Shown here: positions 34,901 through 38,766 of the stretch, one piece after another
Layout of the letters: each line of letters opens with the position of its first letter
How positions within the stretch are numbered: the stretch's first letter is position 1
NCBI GenBank assembly: GCA_016188145.1
Contig: JACPIJ010000015.1
Span: forward strand, 1-38,766
DNA from: Candidatus Woesearchaeota archaeon
Lineage (GTDB): Archaea > Nanobdellota > Nanobdellia > Woesearchaeales > UBA10216
Reading direction: 5' to 3'
Length of the DNA stretch: 38,766 nt
Notes under the pieces: generated by a model
Database searches by the model: none
Seen by the model: the letters and a program-made list of their open reading frames with translations, nothing else
What the model was told of the DNA's origin: nothing
Translations under genes and position numbers: made by a program

Positions 34901-35369
34901 ACCTTGATACGACCTCCTCCTCAACGTCACTCAACATCCTTTTGACAACGGCAACATACGACTTTATCTGCATTAACGTTATTTTCCTGAAGCGGTAAGT
35001 GTCAGAACAAATGACGAGGCAGTCCTTTCTCGAAAATTCCATAGTGCTTGCCCCGTGGTCATCATGCAGCAACTTAAGCTCACCCATAACGGCACCGTAA
35101 TCACTGCTTAAGCCATACCTTGGCATACACCTTGACTTGAACCAGTAAATCATTGAGTCATAATCTTCCTTAAACCTCGGCAGCCTTTTGAACGCGCTCT
35201 CATAATGAAGCAGCGAAGCCATCAGGCTTTTAGCCGCAGCGAAAAGGCTTTCAATGGCCGTAAGCAAAAGCTTGTTGTCTTTCACGAGAGGGAATGTTAT
35301 TGAAACCAGGTGGTCTGCCGTCATCAGCTGCTGCCTCCCGGCTGACAACTCCTCATGGAACCTCTCCAT
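34854..35369 (-). CDS. Hypothetical helical protein, tandem paralog A
   Basis: 171-aa ORF preceded by a TATA-like TTTATATAATTAG (about 35388-35400); similar to the downstream gene. Confidence 0.65.
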   Translation of the reverse strand: MERFHEELSAGRQQLMTADHLVSITFPLVKDNKLLLTAIESLFAAAKSLMASLLHYESAFKRLPRFKEDYDSMIYWFKSRCMPRYGLSSDYGAVMGELKLLHDDHGASTMEFSRKDCLVICSDTYRFRKITLMQIKSYVAVVKRMLSDVEEEVVSRYEGVFGRGQGRIKAC

Positions 35370-35430
35370 TACATACGGTATAGCTGGCTAATTATATAAA
35401 CGTTATTAACAATAGCCGCTGTTACCAAGC

Positions 35431-35790
35431 TCACCCCCTTTTTTCGCCAAACAGCAAAATTGCGGCTGCCAAGTCGCCATTAACCTTGGCAAGGGCAGCC
35501 TTTGCCTCAGCCTCAGATGCGCCGGTTTGGTCAACAACGGTTTTTACGTCGTCATCGCTGAATAATTGCTGCTGTGACTGCAATGTTTTTCTTTCGGACT
35601 GCTCTCCGGCAACCTGGAAGGTTTCCTGCCCCATCATGCTGACTTTCGTAACCGAAGGATTGGCTATCACTATCTCGCTGTCGCTGCCTTTCAGCTTTAT
35701 CACAACCTCTTTCGCATCAATCGGCTGCTGCTGCACTCCCAGCTTGCGCATCGCAGCTTCCATGGCTCTTTTGTCCATTCCGGGAAACAT
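35431..35790 (-). CDS. nac: Nascent polypeptide-associated complex protein (NAC + UBA)
   Basis: MFPGMDKRAMEAAMRKLG...EVVIKLKGSDSEIVIANPSVTKVSMMGQETFQVAGE and C-terminal UBA DVKTVVDQTGASEAEAKAALAKVNGDLAAAILLF. Confidence 0.92.
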   Translation of the reverse strand: MFPGMDKRAMEAAMRKLGVQQQPIDAKEVVIKLKGSDSEIVIANPSVTKVSMMGQETFQVAGEQSERKTLQSQQQLFSDDDVKTVVDQTGASEAEAKAALAKVNGDLAAAILLFGEKRG

Positions 35791-35861
35791 AGAAAGAAAA
35801 AGGCAGCTGATTCTGTTATTAAATGTTGCTTTTTTTATGCCGGGCTAGCATCTGTGCCGGC

Positions 35862-36014
35862 TCAGAAAATCCTGATAAGAAGCTCCAAAGCTATTACTGC
35901 AATGGCAAATGCAACTACGTGAATTGGCTTAATCTGGATCTTGCTCTTGTACTCGTTGTAGTACCTTACCAATCCGCCCTGCGAAGAGGGCATGCTGATT
36001 CTTTCGTCTGCCAT
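35862..36014 (-). CDS. Preprotein translocase Sec61beta (not in supplied ORF track; 50 aa)
   Basis: Manual translation: MADERISMPSSQGGLVRYYNEYKSKIQIKPIHVVAFAIAVIALELLIRIF*, the archaeal Sec61beta pattern (P.S.GLVRYY.E...I.I.P..V......I..). TATA-like TTTTTATATTAC upstream. Confidence 0.9.
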   Translation of the reverse strand: MADERISMPSSQGGLVRYYNEYKSKIQIKPIHVVAFAIAVIALELLIRIF

Positions 36015-36075
36015 GGTTTATGACAAGATGTAGTAATATAAAAATTTTACCACCGCAAGATGATAGAGGATTTTT

Positions 36076-36165
36076 AAACAACAGAATTTCACTCATCTAT
36101 GATGAGTGGGGTTCTGTGTGCTCAAAAACCACATGCCACCGGTCTCTGACCGGTGGTTTTTGACA
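36076..36165. repeat. Two-hairpin repeat element, copy 2 (90 nt)
   Basis: AAACAACAGAATTTCACTCATC-TAT-GATGAGTGGGGTTCTGTGTGCTCAAAAACCACATGCCACCGGTC-TCT-GACCGGTGGTTTTTGACA; near-identical to 15084-15206. Confidence 0.9.
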
Positions 36166-36181
36166 CGAAACTGTCTTTGGC

Positions 36182-36814
36182 TTATAGGCTTGTGCCTCGC
36201 GCCCTTTCATAGTATATCGCTGCCATCTGCCTAAGCACCATTTGCGCTTTTTCTATAGCGTAATCAGGAGGTGGCATTATTCCTCTTTTAACACTGTTTA
36301 CAAAGTTCATGGCAGCATCGATGTGAGCCCTCATTATGGTGCTGACCTCTGTCGCGCCGACAATTGTTACGTAACAACCAGTTCCATCTTCATACGGTTC
36401 AGCATGATGTGGTTGGGCGCAGGATGCCATTTCCGTAAGAGCGGCCATTACTACAGAAGCTAAACCATTCAGTTTCTCACTTCCCAGCTTTAAAATTGTA
36501 GCTTTTGTGTGGCGAACTGGAAGCCTTTCCTCAGGAACAAAAACATCAAGTTCTTGAGCTGCTGTTTCATAAACTTCAGCCAGTTGAAGATTAACCTGTT
36601 TCTTATAATCTCTCAGTTTCCCAACAAAATTCGCTCGGTCTGGGTAGACATTCATCATAGCCATTATGGTGTCAATAACTTCCTTAGGGTTTGGGTAAGA
36701 ATTCAGCCTAGCTTTCAGCTCTTCAATAAGTTTCTCACTGTCTTTGCCAGCCCCCGCCATACCTCTAAGCTTTTCAATTAACTCCTCAATGTTCGGGTCA
36801 GGGTCAGCATTCAT
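36182..36814 (-). CDS. Hypothetical helical protein
   Basis: ORF with start trimmed to MNADPDPNIEELIEKL: TATA-like TTTATATATCAC (about 36835-36846) lies about 25 nt upstream of that ATG. Confidence 0.6.
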   Translation of the reverse strand: MNADPDPNIEELIEKLRGMAGAGKDSEKLIEELKARLNSYPNPKEVIDTIMAMMNVYPDRANFVGKLRDYKKQVNLQLAEVYETAAQELDVFVPEERLPVRHTKATILKLGSEKLNGLASVVMAALTEMASCAQPHHAEPYEDGTGCYVTIVGATEVSTIMRAHIDAAMNFVNSVKRGIMPPPDYAIEKAQMVLRQMAAIYYERARGTSL

Positions 36815-36886
36815 AATGTTCCCACTAAGAGGTAGTGATATATAAAGATTTCTATTGTGGGGCATATAATGGAGTATTTACTGAAC

Positions 36887-37513
36887 TTAAGCCTGTAGGG
36901 TCTTCATCCTCTTCAGCCTTGAGAAGTTCTCCCTTTCCATCTCCTCAAGCCTGAACCTGATGTATGCGGCAGTTTTTTCAAGGCTCGGGATGGTAAGGAG
37001 TTCCAAGGCATTCACCTTTCTTTTTGTCTTTTCAATCTCCTTCAGCAGCTTTTTAAGCGTAAGTTCAATCTCCGCTGCCGCCACTACTTTTTCAACTACA
37101 ATTTCGTAAGCCATTGCCGCTTCGTCTATCTTTGACGTGGCTGAAAGAATGCCGTAGCCCCTCTCGAACACGCTTTTTTTGAACTCCGGAAAGCTGATTT
37201 TCGGAACCTTCACTCCCATGATGTTTTTCATTGCGACTTCAACGATGGGCAGGCTTTTGAGCGCCATAGAGATGGACCTTATGGCGAGGTCTCCATCAAT
37301 CGCTCTGGCAATGTTTACTTTTTGAAGCGCAACAGCATAAGCAGCGACTAAATCCTTCCTTATGTCTTTCGCCAATTTGAGCACGTTGAAGAACTCAAGA
37401 ATTAAGCCATCACGTTTCTTCTTCAGAAGATTATGGCCTGTCTTTGCCAGCTTTATCTTCCTTTTGAGAAGCAAAAGCTCAGACCTTGTTGCCTTGACGT
37501 TAATGCTTGCCAT
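36887..37513 (-). CDS. atpD: A/V-type ATP synthase subunit D
   Basis: [36 protein letters not shown]...; ...[40 protein letters not shown]. Confidence 0.93.
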   Translation of the reverse strand: MASINVKATRSELLLLKRKIKLAKTGHNLLKKKRDGLILEFFNVLKLAKDIRKDLVAAYAVALQKVNIARAIDGDLAIRSISMALKSLPIVEVAMKNIMGVKVPKISFPEFKKSVFERGYGILSATSKIDEAAMAYEIVVEKVVAAAEIELTLKKLLKEIEKTKRKVNALELLTIPSLEKTAAYIRFRLEEMERENFSRLKRMKTLQA

Positions 37514-38766
37514 AGTGCTTCTTCCTGAACTCAGGGCTTATCCTAGTCAGCTCGTTCTCGGGAAGCTCGGAAAGCAGGCACCAGCCGATATCAAGCGTTT
37601 TTTCTATGTCGCGGTCCTCGTTGCGGCTCTGCTTAACAAACCTCGCCTCAAAATCAGCGGCAAATTTCAAAACCTTCCTCTCCCTTTCGGAAAGCGACTC
37701 CTCTCCAACAATAGCAACCAGGCCGCGAAGGTCTTTTCCCTCTGCATAAAGCGCATACATCTGGTCTGAAACCTGCTTGTGGTCTTCCCGGGTCTTGCCA
37801 GGGCCTATGCCGAGGTTCATCAGCCTGCTTAGAGACGGGAGAACGTCAATCGGCGGGTATACGTTACGGCTGTGAAGCTCCCTGCTAAGAACAATCTGCC
37901 CTTCGGTAATGTAGCCTGTAAGATCCGGAATGGGATGCGTTATGTCATCGCCAACCATAGTCAATATTGGCAACTGGGTTATGCTGCCCTTTTTGCCTTT
38001 GATAATTCCAGCACGCTCATAGAGCATAGCGAGGTCAGTGTTATGCAGCAACATATTCCCGCATGCATCAACAAAGTTCTGATTACCCTCAACAGATAGG
38101 TCATAAACATACTCTTCTGTTGGGTCAACAAGTTCAACTTTTTTCACTTTACACCCCATTACATCATTCACAATACTGTGTTTTTGTTTTAGCTTTGTTG
38201 ACAGATAAACCTTCCATGCATCTCTACCCTTCCATTTATACAAGGTGGGTATCCTATCTGGGAACAAAATCCTAGACAATACCATTAAATCGTCCCGCAG
38301 ACCCGGGCTTACAGTTACCATATCATACTGCTTAACTTTATATCTCGGATCTTGTGACTTCCCATCACCTGCGTAGTATGCTTTAAAGAACGCGAGCTTT
38401 GCATTTGTAGATGCTGTAAAAAGCACGTTAGGAACTCTTTTTGATGCCGACTTATGCCCACAGCCAAGTATGCTAACTAAAGAGTCATAGTACTTCCTTC
38501 CCCCGATGGAGGTACGTATTGTACCAGACCTCTTATCAGACACAAATACGGAAGGAGTGGCATTAAACTCCTCAGCATAGCTTTGCACAATCTCACTGAT
38601 TACTTCTTTTGAATTGTTATCTATTCTTACGTAATGGCAGAAACAGTTCTTCTCCTTATCTTCATACCTTAAGGCGTGTCCTTCTGAAACATAGTAGCCT
38701 GCCAATTTGGCAAGAGAATCGCTCATCACATTTTTTTCAGTGACTTCTGGTATCCTATTAACGTGA
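37500..38766 (-). CDS. atpB: A/V-type ATP synthase subunit B, intein-containing (5' part outside window)
   Basis: C-extein [79 protein letters not shown] is subunit B. Frame stays open to the window edge ([30 protein letters not shown]). Confidence 0.9.
   Translation of the reverse strand, partial: HVNRIPEVTEKNVMSDSLAKLAGYYVSEGHALRYEDKEKNCFCHYVRIDNNSKEVISEIVQSYAEEFNATPSVFVSDKRSGTIRTSIGGRKYYDSLVSILGCGHKSASKRVPNVLFTASTNAKLAFFKAYYAGDGKSQDPRYKVKQYDMVTVSPGLRDDLMVLSRILFPDRIPTLYKWKGRDAWKVYLSTKLKQKHSIVNDVMGCKVKKVELVDPTEEYVYDLSVEGNQNFVDACGNMLLHNTDLAMLYERAGIIKGKKGSITQLPILTMVGDDITHPIPDLTGYITEGQIVLSRELHSRNVYPPIDVLPSLSRLMNLGIGPGKTREDHKQVSDQMYALYAEGKDLRGLVAIVGEESLSERERKVLKFAADFEARFVKQSRNEDRDIEKTLDIGWCLLSELPENELTRISPEFRKKHYGKH
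38040..38766 (-). mobile_element. Intein with LAGLIDADG-type homing endonuclease (3' portion) in atpB
   Basis: [13 protein letters not shown] and [13 protein letters not shown] blocks; C-terminal splicing block [25 protein letters not shown] followed by Thr of the YTDLA motif. Confidence 0.92.

Noticed and set aside
15084-36165. Two-hairpin repeats as a CRISPR array
   Set aside because: Only two copies 21 kb apart, no regular spacers and no cas genes in the window.

Overview
This 38.8 kb window is archaeal. The gene content (archaeal L3-led ribosomal protein cluster with SecY, RFC small subunit, pelota, TrmB regulator, ADP-forming acyl-CoA synthetase, A/V-type ATPase, NAC, Sec61beta) shows that. 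Lipoproteins, many TATA-like leaderless promoters and very compact spacing would fit a DPANN-type lineage, but that placement is inference. Left to right: the 3' end of rfcS; a long coiled-coil protein with an internal duplication; a block of cell-surface genes (two paralogous lipoproteins, a Cys-rich CARDB-like protein, a polytopic membrane protein, a single-TM protein); pelA; a fused ADP-forming acetyl-CoA synthetase; a TrmB-type regulator; pheS-pheT; then on the minus strand an EMC3/DUF106-like gene, secY and about 22 ribosomal protein genes back to rpl3; then tandem hypothetical paralogs, NAC, Sec61beta, atpD and an intein-containing atpB truncated by the window edge. The most unusual signals are non-coding or structured. 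(1) Arrays of four short near-perfect hairpins lie in frame inside pheS (16816-16899) and rps17 (28069-28147). They are alignable to each other with compensatory changes although the genes are on opposite strands, as expected for a mobile palindromic element that inserts into ORFs. (2) A two-hairpin repeat (15084-15206 and 36076-36165) occurs twice about 21 kb apart, and one copy splits what looks like a small ORF. (3) A dispersed hairpin with an (A)ATCAAAAA tail occurs about six times, and in three copies its first bases form part of the stop codon of the preceding gene. All calls were made by eye; no searches were run.
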